Below the pieces are notes generated by a model. The model searched no databases. It was not told the origin of the DNA and saw nothing but the letters and a program-made list of their open reading frames with translations. From a virus, in the IMG/VR virus record IMGVR_UViG_3300042465_003448, positions 1-34,425 of that record: a stretch of DNA of 34,425 nucleotides. The stretch is one strand, 5' to 3'. Position 1 is the stretch's first letter. The number at the start of each line of letters is the position of its first letter. Shown piece after piece: positions 21,558 to 29,888 of the stretch. Position numbers and translations under genes: made by a program.

Positions 21558-23508
21558 GTTATTTATTGATAACAAATTGGTTGATTTAATTGGTGATGAA
21601 GATATTGCTATTGAATATGCTATTGCAAAAATCGGAGAATTAAATAGACGTGTTGGTGCTAGGTCAATAGCCTTTAAATTGCCAAAGACAGCAAAGAATA
21701 AAGCAATATTTGAAGTTCCAGAATTAGTGCCGTCATTAAGTGTTAAGCCGTATAGAAGATTACCAGCTAAACTTTTTGTAAATGGTATTGACATGAACAT
21801 GACTGCTTTCGTTTTAGAAAGTTCAGATAATTTTTACAACGGTAACTTATACGGTAACAACACAGATTTATTCACTAAAATTGATAAGCCTTTAGCTGAA
21901 TTAGATTTAACAAAATATAATCATTTTTGGACAAAGGAAAATATAGTTGATAGCTTCACTAATACAGAAGGATTTATATATTCTGTAATTGATTACAATA
22001 GCGATAGTCCAAACACATTCATGCCGTCAATAGGTGATACATTAAGTCCTTTTACCTTACACGCATGTGTATTTAAGAAAACCGTATTTGAAGAAATAAT
22101 AACTCAGGCAGGATTTAATTTATCGGATAGCATTGATTATAGAGGAAAAGAAGAAGTTGATGTTTTAGGTTGCACTCAATATGTTAGAGATACAAACCCG
22201 AACAAATATCTTGGGTCGTTTGGCATTTATCCATTGCAAACTACCTATCGAAGCTACATAGTTTTTCCTTCAACATTAATGCCTACTCCCTACGGTGATT
22301 TATTAAACTTTGAAAATACAGAAAAATTTGAGGCATTTTGGGGCGGTCAGTCATTATATGGTGAGTTCACATTTCAAGACCATGTAATAATTGAGATTAG
22401 CGGTTCGTTTAGATTTAGAAGTCAAACACCAAACACTAACTTTATATTACAAGCTACACACACAACTAATACACAAACCGACCCATTAGTAACTGCATTG
22501 GTTAGTGGTAACAATGACGGCACATATCAAGATTATACATTTTCTGCTCAATTCGATTTGAAGCCAAATCAAACTTTTGAAGTTATAAGACTTGGACTTT
22601 ACATGATAACTAACGGTGCTACATTTGAATTTGACCCAGCAAATAGCGTATTTAGTATTGACAGATGTAAAGTATCACAGCCATTAGATATTAAACATGA
22701 TGCAGCTTTAAATGCTAATTATGTTACAATTTCAAATAATATACTAGATGCGGAGGCTACACAAAAAGAATTTCTTTCTGATTATTTAAAAATGCACAAT
22801 GCGATAATATTTACAAGTATGATTACTAATACTTGTTATGTGATGCAGTTTGATGAAGTATTAAAAAATATTGGGAAAACTATTGATTGGAGTGGAAAAC
22901 TAGATATTACAGAGATACCGAATACAACATTTAGATTTGATTTAGGGCAAGAAAATAGATTAACTTATAAAGAAGATGATACGGTTTTAAAACCATTTGG
23001 AACTGATGGCTCATTCTTTATTGATGATGAAAATCTACCGTCTTTATTTGAGTTTTTAGAATTAAAATATGCAGCGAGTGAAAGTGTAATTAGGTTAGGA
23101 GATAGGCAAATGAACCAAGTTAAAATATATGAGGATGGTCAGTACAAAGGTGGGGTTGAACCTCGCACTTTGTTATTAAGAAGAACAGCGGACGATATAA
23201 ACGTAGGTACTGAAAATTTTATTGGTGACGTTCCTTATTCATATTTTATTGACCCTTTAGAACCTATCAACATGGGGTTTGGGAATAGTTTAATAAATGA
23301 CTATTTCGGTGCAATGATTAATATAATTAATCGAACTAAAATAGTTGAATGTTATTTAAGATTAACAGCTAACGATATAGCGCAATTTGATTTCTTGACA
23401 CCAGTTTATTTAAAAGAGTTTGAGGCTTATTTTTATGTTAGTAAAATAACTGGCTATGAGCCTAATCGAAACGTAAGCACAAAAGTTGAACTTGTAAAAC
23501 TTTACTAA
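21550..23508 (+). CDS. Large baseplate / tail-tip protein
   Basis: A 652-aa protein. The N-terminal 70 residues (LFIDNKLVDLIGDEDIAIEY, ELNRRVGARSIAFKLPKTAK) match a tail-associated domain common in Bacteroidota phages. A long strand-rich middle with EFLSDYLKMHNAIIF (about 415) follows, and the end reads FDFLTPVYLKEFEAYFYVSK, like hub-type domains. It probably forms the tail tip and may bear the hub. Codon use is more A/T-rich than its neighbours, which may signal separate ancestry. It precedes the tape measure by one base. Confidence 0.65.
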   Translation: MVELFIDNKLVDLIGDEDIAIEYAIAKIGELNRRVGARSIAFKLPKTAKNKAIFEVPELVPSLSVKPYRRLPAKLFVNGIDMNMTAFVLESSDNFYNGNLYGNNTDLFTKIDKPLAELDLTKYNHFWTKENIVDSFTNTEGFIYSVIDYNSDSPNTFMPSIGDTLSPFTLHACVFKKTVFEEIITQAGFNLSDSIDYRGKEEVDVLGCTQYVRDTNPNKYLGSFGIYPLQTTYRSYIVFPSTLMPTPYGDLLNFENTEKFEAFWGGQSLYGEFTFQDHVIIEISGSFRFRSQTPNTNFILQATHTTNTQTDPLVTALVSGNNDGTYQDYTFSAQFDLKPNQTFEVIRLGLYMITNGATFEFDPANSVFSIDRCKVSQPLDIKHDAALNANYVTISNNILDAEATQKEFLSDYLKMHNAIIFTSMITNTCYVMQFDEVLKNIGKTIDWSGKLDITEIPNTTFRFDLGQENRLTYKEDDTVLKPFGTDGSFFIDDENLPSLFEFLELKYAASESVIRLGDRQMNQVKIYEDGQYKGGVEPRTLLLRRTADDINVGTENFIGDVPYSYFIDPLEPINMGFGNSLINDYFGAMINIINRTKIVECYLRLTANDIAQFDFLTPVYLKEFEAYFYVSKITGYEPNRNVSTKVELVKLY

Positions 23509-23509
23509 C

Positions 23510-25951
23510 ATGGCAGATACACTAATATTTAAGATAGACACTACTCCAACCGTTTCGGCATTGCAAGACGTTAACGACTTATTGACCCAATCAAAGACTA
23601 AGCTAAAAGAATTAACTGATGCAGGGAAAACGCAAACAGATGAATACATTGCACAAGCGGCAGTAGTAAAGGCTTATGAAAAAGAGCAAAGGTCTTTGAA
23701 TAATGTTTTGGTACAACAGCAAGGGGCAGTAAAGGTTATGACCAAGCTAACCGAAGAAAACATCAAAGCAGGGAAGGCACAAGAAAACAGCATAGCGGAA
23801 AACAGAAAAGCCTACAATGCTTTATACAATCAATTAATACAAACAGCGAAGCCAACTAAGGAACAAATCCAAACAGCTAAAGAATTAAATAAGGTACTAA
23901 AGGAACAAGAGGCGGCATTAGGTAACACTACTCGCAACGTGGGAAATTACGGTCAAGGATTTGATGAAGCAGGGAAGCAAATAAACTTATTTGGCGTAAG
24001 CATTAATGATATGTCTAAAGGATTAGAGGCTGCTAAAGCAGGTTTCACAGCCGCAGGTGGTGGCGTTAAGGGATTTAGTGCAGCATTAGCTACGACAGGT
24101 TTACCGTTGATTATAATGGGCGTACAGGCTTTGATTAGTGCCTTTGAAACATTCGAGCCAGTAGCAGATGCAGTTGAAGATACAATAAACGCTATATCAA
24201 ACGGCTTCAAAGGTTTGTTAGGTGGTGGCAGTATGAGTGGAGCAATAAAGGCAGGTCAAGAATTGACCAATGTGATGCGTGATTTAGAGGACACAGTCGC
24301 AGGTTATTCCATTGCCCAAGAACAAGCCAATAGGCAAATAAGGATGCTACAAATAATTGCAAGTGATAGAACTAAAAGTGAGAAAGAAAGATTGAAAGCA
24401 TTGGAAGATGCTGATAAAGTTCAAAAGGAATTATATGATGCTGATGTTGCTAGAAATAAAAAATTGTTAGATGGACAAAAAGCTGCCTTAATTGCTCAAA
24501 CAGGTCTAAAGGAATTTGAATTAGAAATTCTAGCCACTACTTCTGATGCCGCTGATGCTAATTATCAAAAAATATTGCAACGTGCAGAAAAGGAATTAAA
24601 GATTGACAAAAAGAAATTAGAGGAGTATCAAAAAACTTTATTAGAAAAAGAAAAATTAGATACTCAAAACTTAGTATTTGAGGAGCAAAAAGTTAAGTTA
24701 TCAAACCGAATAATTGAGAAAGGTGAAGCACAAGCGGAAAAGGCACAAGCCGCAAGGGAAAAGGCGGCTGATGAGGCAAAAGCCGCAAAAGACAAAGCAG
24801 ACCAAGCCGAAGCAACAAGGTTACAGAAATTAGAAGCATTAGAAACAGAGTTTCAACTTAGTGAACGTGAAAGGTTAAACAAATCATTTGAAGATAAATT
24901 AAAAACTATTACAGGCAATGGCGAACGTGAAAGGTTATTGCGTTTAGATATTGAAACGGCTAAACAAGCGGCACTAGATAAATTCGATGCTGATACAGAA
25001 GAAAAGCGTCAACAAAAAGAGGGCGCACGTTTATTAAAGTTAATCACAGACGCTAAAGCAGCACAAGCTATATTAGCTGATAACGCTAAAATGCAGTTGG
25101 AGTTGCAAAAATTATTTTCCAAATCTCAAAGTGATATTGACGAAGAATTTGCAAATAGTAACTATGAAACTTTTAAAGAGTTTTATGATGCTAAAAAGAA
25201 ATTATACGCTGATGATGTAAAGGCATTAGATGAAGCGGCAAAAGAAAAAATAGCAATAGAAAATGCAGTATTTTTTGCGGCACAAAGTATTCAAGGCTTA
25301 TTCACTAATTTAGCAAATGCAGCAGGTGAGCAAACAGCCGCAGGTATAGCATTCCAAAAAATAGCTGCAGGAATACAGATAGCAATAGATACAGCTAAGT
25401 CTATTACAGCAGCAGTAGCAGGAGCAACAACAGCGGCAGCCGCAGGTGGACCAGCAGCACCATTTTTAATAGTTGGATATATAGCTAGTATGGTTGGTTC
25501 TGTTATTGGTGCAGTAACACAAGCTACTCAATTATTAAGTTCAGCAGGTGAAGTACCAGCACCTCCAAGATTTGCCACAGGCGTTATTGGTTTAGATGGT
25601 GCAGGAACAGCAACGAGCGACAGCATAGACGCAAGGTTATCACGTGGTGAAAGTGTAATGACAGCCAAAGCAACGGAGCGATTTGCACCAGTATTGGCGC
25701 AGATGGAGTTAGCGGTTGGTAACAGACCGAACTTCCAATTAGGCAATAGAAAATTCGCCACAGGCTACATCCCTACAACGGACGGAGGATATAGTGATAG
25801 GGCAATGAGTAACGAGGTGAACAACGCTAGTACGATGGCGAAGATGTTTAGCGATAGCATAGCTAAGATGCCACAGCCGAAACTTGTTTACGATGAGTTC
25901 ACTAATTTTGTGAACAACCGTAATCAGTCGGTTAATTTATCGGAGTTGTAA
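23510..25951 (+). CDS. Tail tape measure protein
   Basis: An 813-aa protein, by far the longest here. It has a long N-terminal coiled coil, a hydrophobic segment (about 190-215, GLPLIIMGVQALISAF), a long Lys/Glu/Ala-rich coiled coil (250-590), and two more hydrophobic Ala/Gly segments (about 595-680). The C-terminal FATGVIGLDGAGTATSDSID, then ARLSRGESVMTAKATERFAP, is typical of Bacteroidota tape measures. At about 0.15 nm per residue it implies a tail near 120 nm. Its last 28 bases overlap a convergent minus-strand gene. Confidence 0.88.
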   Translation: MADTLIFKIDTTPTVSALQDVNDLLTQSKTKLKELTDAGKTQTDEYIAQAAVVKAYEKEQRSLNNVLVQQQGAVKVMTKLTEENIKAGKAQENSIAENRKAYNALYNQLIQTAKPTKEQIQTAKELNKVLKEQEAALGNTTRNVGNYGQGFDEAGKQINLFGVSINDMSKGLEAAKAGFTAAGGGVKGFSAALATTGLPLIIMGVQALISAFETFEPVADAVEDTINAISNGFKGLLGGGSMSGAIKAGQELTNVMRDLEDTVAGYSIAQEQANRQIRMLQIIASDRTKSEKERLKALEDADKVQKELYDADVARNKKLLDGQKAALIAQTGLKEFELEILATTSDAADANYQKILQRAEKELKIDKKKLEEYQKTLLEKEKLDTQNLVFEEQKVKLSNRIIEKGEAQAEKAQAAREKAADEAKAAKDKADQAEATRLQKLEALETEFQLSERERLNKSFEDKLKTITGNGERERLLRLDIETAKQAALDKFDADTEEKRQQKEGARLLKLITDAKAAQAILADNAKMQLELQKLFSKSQSDIDEEFANSNYETFKEFYDAKKKLYADDVKALDEAAKEKIAIENAVFFAAQSIQGLFTNLANAAGEQTAAGIAFQKIAAGIQIAIDTAKSITAAVAGATTAAAAGGPAAPFLIVGYIASMVGSVIGAVTQATQLLSSAGEVPAPPRFATGVIGLDGAGTATSDSIDARLSRGESVMTAKATERFAPVLAQMELAVGNRPNFQLGNRKFATGYIPTTDGGYSDRAMSNEVNNASTMAKMFSDSIAKMPQPKLVYDEFTNFVNNRNQSVNLSEL

Positions 25952-26115
25952 ATTTCATTATACTTCTCAATAGCCGCTTCCCTCACAAACTTCGCCACGC
26001 TTGTATTTGACTGCGGAAGTTGGCAATGACTTTCTAAGCGTTTCCACCAGTAAGGCGTGAACTGCGTTTTGAGTTGTTTTGAATACTTTTCGGCTTCGTC
26101 TTTTTTACTTGCCAT
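25924..26115 (-). CDS. Ribbon-helix-helix-like protein of the minus-strand cassette
   Basis: A 63-aa protein, MASKKDEAEKYSKQLKTQFT..., from ATG at 26115 on the minus strand (a TTG at 26121 would add two residues). QFTPYWWKRLESHCQLPQSN, then TSVAKFVREAAIEKYNEI, resembles a ribbon-helix-helix strand and two helices. It overlaps the membrane-protein gene upstream by 11 bases, so the two form one operon. Its 3' end overlaps the tape-measure 3' end tail to tail by 28 bases. A DNA-binding role is tentative. Confidence 0.6.
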   Translation of the reverse strand: MASKKDEAEKYSKQLKTQFTPYWWKRLESHCQLPQSNTSVAKFVREAAIEKYNEIYNSDKLTD

Positions 26116-26284
26116 TTGCAATAGTTTTGGTTAACTGACTAGGAATAAACAAGGCTATAATGAAAAACAATCTAACCCACTCCGACCATTGCAAAGGGTT
26201 AATGTTAGCACCAATAAAGGCACAAAGTAAATAGCATAGTACGAACGTAACTGATGCGCTGATGTATTTGTTTCGGATTGACAT
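26105..26284 (-). CDS. Small two-helix membrane protein of the minus-strand cassette
   Basis: A 59-aa protein from ATG 26284: a membrane segment at about residues 8-29 (ISASVTFVLCYLLCAFIGAN), a loop NPLQWSEWVR, and a second segment (LFFIIALFIPSQL). An ATG at 26308 lies within the -7 box of the minus-strand promoter and is rejected. The NPxxWSExxR loop occurs in small membrane proteins of other Bacteroidota phages. Opposite orientation inside the late operon marks it as a possible moron, perhaps acting in superinfection exclusion; that is inference. Confidence 0.65.
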   Translation of the reverse strand: MSIRNKYISASVTFVLCYLLCAFIGANINPLQWSEWVRLFFIIALFIPSQLTKTIANGK

Positions 26285-26301
26285 GGTTAAAAAGTTTAGG
26301 A

Positions 26302-26333
26302 CAAACATAGTTTGATTTTAGGACAAAAACAAA
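26302..26333 (-). promoter_or_regulatory. Minus-strand promoter TTTG-N20-TATGTTTG
   Basis: On the minus strand, TTTG lies at 26333-26330 and TATGTTTG at 26309-26302, spacer 20 nt, a full Bacteroidota promoter. It drives the two-gene minus cassette with a leader of about 15 nt and lies back to back with the plus-strand box at 26353. Confidence 0.8.
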
Positions 26334-26352
26334 TTGGCTTTGATATTCTACG

Positions 26353-26360
26353 TTTTTTTG
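26353..26360 (+). promoter_or_regulatory. Weak late -7 box (TTTTTTTG) 4 nt before ATG
   Basis: TTTTTTTG lacks the A of TAnnTTTG but ends exactly 4 nt before the ATG at 26365, as in the other leaderless cases; a TTG lies at 26334-26336. It would restart plus-strand transcription after the minus cassette. Confidence 0.45.
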
Positions 26361-26364
26361 TACT

Positions 26365-27522
26365 ATGAACAGCGCAACGCTTTACATTAACGGTTATATC
26401 GGTCAGCAAGGTTTCTTTGATGAAGCGTCTTTCGACTTGACCACGTTAAACAATTTCATTGACCAGCACCAAGATATTGAAGAACTAAATGTGTTTATCA
26501 ATAGCGGTGGCGGTTCAGTAACAGAAGGCTTTGCAATTCATGACCGTTTAATGTCTTTGCCGTTTACGGTTAACACAATAGTAAACGGTATGTGTGGAAG
26601 TATCGCTACGGTGATATTTCAAGCAGGTAAAAAGGGCAAACGTAAAATGTACGCCAATAGCGAGTTCTTTGTTCACAATCCTTTTTGGATGCCCGATGCA
26701 CCAAACGCAATGGAGGCAAAAGACTTGGAAGCATTAGCCGAAGATTTGAAACGTGCGGAAAATAAGATAGTTAATTTCTACTCAACTATCACAGGAAAGT
26801 CAACCGAAGATTTAAAGCCAATCTTAGACCGCCAAACAACACTAACAGCAAGTGAAGCAATCGAACTAGGTTTTGCAGATGAAATCATGGGCGGTGAAAT
26901 TAAGGCGTTCACCAAGTACAAAATAGCAGCGTATTTATCTAATCAAAATAAAACAATTAACATGGCAGAACAAACCGAAATCAAAGCCGAGTTGACAGGA
27001 ATAAAATCATTCCTAGCTAAACTCACATCAAAACTTTTTAAGGCAGCAATGACCGAAACTATTGACGGCAAAGTAATCCACTTTGATGGCTCAACACTTA
27101 CTGAAGGCACTTTGGTATTTGAAGACGAAACAATGTTGACACCTTTGGCAGATGGTGATTACGTTGTAGATACAGCTACTTACACCGTTGCAGAGGGCGT
27201 AGTTACAGCGGTAAAAGAAGTTGAAGTTGAAGTTGAAGTTGAAGATGCGAAACTGAAAGAAGCAAACGCACAAATCGAAGATTTGAAAGCGCAACTTGCC
27301 GCTAAAGAAGAAATCGTAAACGAAAAAGAAACTTTGATTAACGACACCAAAAACGAAATCGTTGCACTTGCAACAAAGGTGAAGTCTTTTGAAGCGTTAC
27401 TTGTAACTGGCAAGAACTTCAAAGCCGAAGCAGGACAATCAAACAACACTAACCAAGATGCGCCAAAACTTTCAGCAATGGAAGTAATCGCTAAACGTAG
27501 AGCCGAAAAGGAAAACAAATAA
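26365..27522 (+). CDS. ClpP-like head maturation protease fused to scaffold
   Basis: A 385-aa protein. Residues 1-180 are a ClpP/S14-type prohead protease: NVFINSGGGSVTEGFAIHD, catalytic Ser79 in GMCGS, His104 in FFVHNPF, and probably Asp155 in ILDRQTTLTASEAIELGF. Residues 200-385 are a scaffold-like part with a VEVEVEVE repeat (about 287-294) and a long charged coiled coil, ending in a basic MEVIAKRRAEKENK. An internal ATG at 26962 (Met200) has its own A-rich start context. The protease trims scaffold and capsid in the prohead; the major capsid gene follows by 31 bases. Confidence 0.88.
   Translation: MNSATLYINGYIGQQGFFDEASFDLTTLNNFIDQHQDIEELNVFINSGGGSVTEGFAIHDRLMSLPFTVNTIVNGMCGSIATVIFQAGKKGKRKMYANSEFFVHNPFWMPDAPNAMEAKDLEALAEDLKRAENKIVNFYSTITGKSTEDLKPILDRQTTLTASEAIELGFADEIMGGEIKAFTKYKIAAYLSNQNKTINMAEQTEIKAELTGIKSFLAKLTSKLFKAAMTETIDGKVIHFDGSTLTEGTLVFEDETMLTPLADGDYVVDTATYTVAEGVVTAVKEVEVEVEVEDAKLKEANAQIEDLKAQLAAKEEIVNEKETLINDTKNEIVALATKVKSFEALLVTGKNFKAEAGQSNNTNQDAPKLSAMEVIAKRRAEKENK
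26962..27522 (+). CDS. Probable separate scaffold protein from an internal start
   Basis: In-frame ATG at 26962 begins MAEQTEIKAELTGIKSFLAK, exactly at the boundary between the protease and scaffold domains. It is preceded by AAAATAAAACAATTAAC, much like the AAAAACAATAAGAC before the capsid ATG at 27554. A 186-aa free scaffold made this way would match the lambda C/Nu3 arrangement. Seen: domain boundary and start context. Inferred: independent translation. Confidence 0.55.
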   Translation: MAEQTEIKAELTGIKSFLAKLTSKLFKAAMTETIDGKVIHFDGSTLTEGTLVFEDETMLTPLADGDYVVDTATYTVAEGVVTAVKEVEVEVEVEDAKLKEANAQIEDLKAQLAAKEEIVNEKETLINDTKNEIVALATKVKSFEALLVTGKNFKAEAGQSNNTNQDAPKLSAMEVIAKRRAEKENK

Positions 27523-27553
27523 ATTAATAAACTAAAAACAAAAACAATAAGAC

Positions 27554-28555
27554 ATGGCAAACGCAGTAACAGCACTACCAGCAAACGGTTCGATACCATA
27601 TGAGGTATTCTATAAACCGCTATTGAACGACCCAAAGATTAACGCTTTACCGTTCACAATTCACTTTGGTAAAATCGGCAAAGAATTATACTTTGATGCT
27701 GAATTTACCGATGCACCAACTATCAAGGCGACTTGTGGATGGGATTACAAAACAGGAACGCCAATCACTAAAAAGGCATTAGACCCTTATGAGTTGGATT
27801 TCTCTTTTGAGCAATGTTATACCGACTTCGTAAAATCTATTTGGGGCGATAGCCTTCCAGACGGATGGAGAAAAGGCGAACTTACTCCAGAGATTGTTGA
27901 CCGTATCGTGACTAAGCAATCAAACGCTTTCAACACTAACTTACTTTACGCTTTATTCCTTGCTGACACTTCGTCTACTACTAACTTCTTGAGTGGTATG
28001 GACGGTGTTTATCAAAAACTTTTAGCAGGTGTAGCAGGTAATGACGGAACGGTTGATGCAGGTGCAATCACTGATAGCGACTTGTCTTTAACAAACATCG
28101 AAGGTACTTTGTATGGTATCTACACAGCACAGAGCGATTTGCTTAAAACATTTGACAACGGAACTAAAGCGTTCATTGTAACTCAAAAAGTTTACGAAGC
28201 ATGGAGCCGTTTCTTACAAATCAACACAGCAGTAGGTGGCAACTTGATTGACAGAGCATCTATCCAAAACGGTGTTACTGGTATCTCTTATCAAGGCATC
28301 CCAATGATTAACGCTAACTACGTTGACAGAGGATTGGCACTTTACGGCACAGCAGGTTCACCTCCAAGTGTAACCGACCCTAATCGTGTTATCTTGACTT
28401 TGCCTACAAACCACCACATCATGATTGACGGTAGCGGTTTTGAAAGCATCGAACCATTCTACGACCGTAAAGAGGACAAAGTATTTTCACCAGCTAGTGC
28501 CATGATTGACTACCAATATGGCTACGGTGACTTGAACGTAATCGCAGGTTTCTAA
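27554..28555 (+). CDS. Major capsid protein (HK97-like)
   Basis: A 333-aa protein directly after the protease-scaffold gene. The C-terminal half, GTKAFIVTQKVYEAWSRFLQ and GVTGISYQGIPMINANYVDR, fits the A/P-domain pattern of Bacteroidota phage capsid proteins, and the end SPASAMIDYQYGYGDLNVIA is strand-rich. Frequent optimal-looking codons (GCA, ATC, AAC) and a strong terminator 8 bases after the stop suggest high expression. No long N-terminal delta domain is obvious, in keeping with a separate scaffold. Confidence 0.82.
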   Translation: MANAVTALPANGSIPYEVFYKPLLNDPKINALPFTIHFGKIGKELYFDAEFTDAPTIKATCGWDYKTGTPITKKALDPYELDFSFEQCYTDFVKSIWGDSLPDGWRKGELTPEIVDRIVTKQSNAFNTNLLYALFLADTSSTTNFLSGMDGVYQKLLAGVAGNDGTVDAGAITDSDLSLTNIEGTLYGIYTAQSDLLKTFDNGTKAFIVTQKVYEAWSRFLQINTAVGGNLIDRASIQNGVTGISYQGIPMINANYVDRGLALYGTAGSPPSVTDPNRVILTLPTNHHIMIDGSGFESIEPFYDRKEDKVFSPASAMIDYQYGYGDLNVIAGF

Positions 28556-28563
28556 AAAAAATT

Positions 28564-28586
28564 AAGGGGGTGCAAATCCCCCTTTT
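28564..28586 (+). terminator. Intrinsic terminator after the major capsid gene
   Basis: AAGGGGG, loop TGCAAAT, CCCCCTT then TT: a 7-bp stem with five G-C pairs and a short T run. It could cut readthrough so that capsid mRNA is in excess of downstream messages. Confidence 0.8.
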
Positions 28587-28608
28587 AATATCTTAAATAA
28601 AACATAAA

Positions 28609-29184
28609 ATGGCAGATTGCATAGACATATTAGAAAGCATCGGACAAGGATGCGAAAAAGAAAACCAAGTTGGCGGTGTAAACCGTAGAGTTTGGGTAAC
28701 GCAAAAGAGCCAAGTCGTAAGCACTACAACTGACGCTAACGGATACGTTAACACCATTACAATGGGCGTTGACAATTCGAGCGATGCTTATAAGTTGATT
28801 ACGGTTACAGGCAAAGACTACACTCACAACGGTGTTATTGAAGGCGTGATTGGTGATAATACCAACACATTCAACCACAGCGCAGCGATTAAAATCTTCA
28901 CAGCTACACCTGCTGAACGTGAAGCAGTTGAGACTTTGTTTAAAGCAAAGGACTTGATTGTTATCTTCCAAAACGAAAACGACCAAGTTGAAGTTTACGG
29001 ATTGGACAAAGGATTGAAAGCATCGGCATTCGCAGGTGGAACTGGAACGGCTTTACAAGATGACACAGGAATGTTGTTGACACTTAGCGGTGAGCAACGC
29101 TACTTGCCTAAATACTTCTTAAACGGAGGTTCATTGGCTACTTCAATCGCTTACTTGGATAACATCAGCAAAGCAGTAGTTTAA
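28609..29184 (+). CDS. Probable major tail tube protein
   Basis: A 191-aa protein, MADCIDILESIGQGCEKENQ, then VGGVNRRVWVTQ. The middle (KDLIVIFQNENDQVEVYGLD, then GLKASAF) and the end (LLTLSGEQRYLPKYFL) fit a tail-tube family of Bacteroidota phages: two N-terminal Cys, a D-x-x-G-x-V turn, and a LTLxGxQ...LP end. It has codon use like the capsid gene and its own terminator, as expected for an abundant virion protein. A minor capsid protein is the alternative. Confidence 0.65.
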   Translation: MADCIDILESIGQGCEKENQVGGVNRRVWVTQKSQVVSTTTDANGYVNTITMGVDNSSDAYKLITVTGKDYTHNGVIEGVIGDNTNTFNHSAAIKIFTATPAEREAVETLFKAKDLIVIFQNENDQVEVYGLDKGLKASAFAGGTGTALQDDTGMLLTLSGEQRYLPKYFLNGGSLATSIAYLDNISKAVV

Positions 29185-29214
29185 TTCTTCTCGCTCCCTT
29201 AGTTGCATAAACTT

Positions 29215-29243
29215 TAGCCACTTTCGAGTGGCTATTGTTTTTT
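29215..29243 (+). terminator. Intrinsic terminator after the tail tube gene
   Basis: TAGCCACT, TTCG, AGTGGCTA, then TTGTTTTTT: a perfect 8-bp stem with a UUCG-type loop and a long T run. It separates the abundant virion genes from the glycosylation island. Confidence 0.9.
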
Positions 29244-29264
29244 AAATACGTTTGTCTATATTTG
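29235..29264 (+). promoter_or_regulatory. Promoter TTG-N19-TATATTTG, 4 nt before ATG (leaderless)
   Basis: TTG at 29235-29237 and TATATTTG at 29257-29264, spacer 19 nt, ending 4 nt before the ATG at 29269. Its TTG overlaps the terminator's T run. It is the best-formed of the leaderless promoters and drives the glycosylation island. Confidence 0.8.
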
Positions 29265-29268
29265 TACA

Positions 29269-29610
29269 ATGGAAGTGAGAAGCCTATCTTTTTTAAATGA
29301 GTTAAACGAGAATGTAATCTCAAAAGGTAGCGTCAACAATTTAAGCGGAGTAACTATCCGATACTACTATACACTAATTTTCAATAAGAAATTAAAAGGT
29401 AATTGCAGTTCATGTTTGGTTGATGCGATGGTATCCATGCGCAAATATTACACGACTAACATAGCGAAGTATAATAGTAGCGATGCCGAGATTTTAAAGG
29501 TAAATAAATACGCTTTGACTAAAGCACTAATTGAATTTAAGGCACAGGAGAAATATGAATTGTGCCAGTTTATTAAAAGTCGGATTGATATTTATAAAAA
29601 AATGTTATGA
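29269..29610 (+). CDS. Small hypothetical protein, first gene of the glycosylation island
   Basis: A 113-aa, helical, basic protein. CSSCLVDAMVSMRKYY near residues 47-62 carries a CxxC pair, and the rest is Lys/Tyr-rich helix ending IKSRIDIYKKML. I do not recognise a family. It is translated from an apparently leaderless mRNA and overlaps the next gene by 4 bases (ATGA). Confidence 0.6.
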   Translation: MEVRSLSFLNELNENVISKGSVNNLSGVTIRYYYTLIFNKKLKGNCSSCLVDAMVSMRKYYTTNIAKYNSSDAEILKVNKYALTKALIEFKAQEKYELCQFIKSRIDIYKKML

Positions 29611-29888
29611 GCGAAATCGAGAAGTACAGACATTGGCTTTTAAGTTTAACAAGGTTAGCCACACTTAAACATTTCCCTAGTATTTACGAAGCTACGGATA
29701 AACGCTTTGAGCGAATGAAAGCGGATGAAGTTTCCAATGGCGTGGCGTTCGTTTGGTATTTTAAAGATATGGAGTACATCGGTTGTGACTTTGACAGCTT
29801 TTGTAATAAGAAAGATGGACATGGAGTAACTGAATTAGAGCATAGCGTAAAACTATTTAGTAATGAAGTAAAACAGATATTTGCATGA
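29607..29888 (+). CDS. Small hypothetical protein
   Basis: A 93-aa acidic protein, MSEIEKYRHWLLSLTRLATL, with GVAFVWYFKDMEYIGCDFDS in the middle. No motif recognised. Joined by ATGA overlaps to the genes on both sides, so it is part of the same translation-coupled run as the glycosyltransferases. Confidence 0.6.
   Translation: MSEIEKYRHWLLSLTRLATLKHFPSIYEATDKRFERMKADEVSNGVAFVWYFKDMEYIGCDFDSFCNKKDGHGVTELEHSVKLFSNEVKQIFA

Noticed and set aside
26285-26308. Upstream ATG (26308) for the minus-strand membrane protein
   Set aside because: It falls inside the TATGTTTG -7 box, so it would not be transcribed.
27180-27635. Minus-strand 151-codon frame
   Set aside because: It lies wholly opposite the protease-scaffold and capsid genes, is low-complexity Ser/Phe-rich and lacks a promoter.
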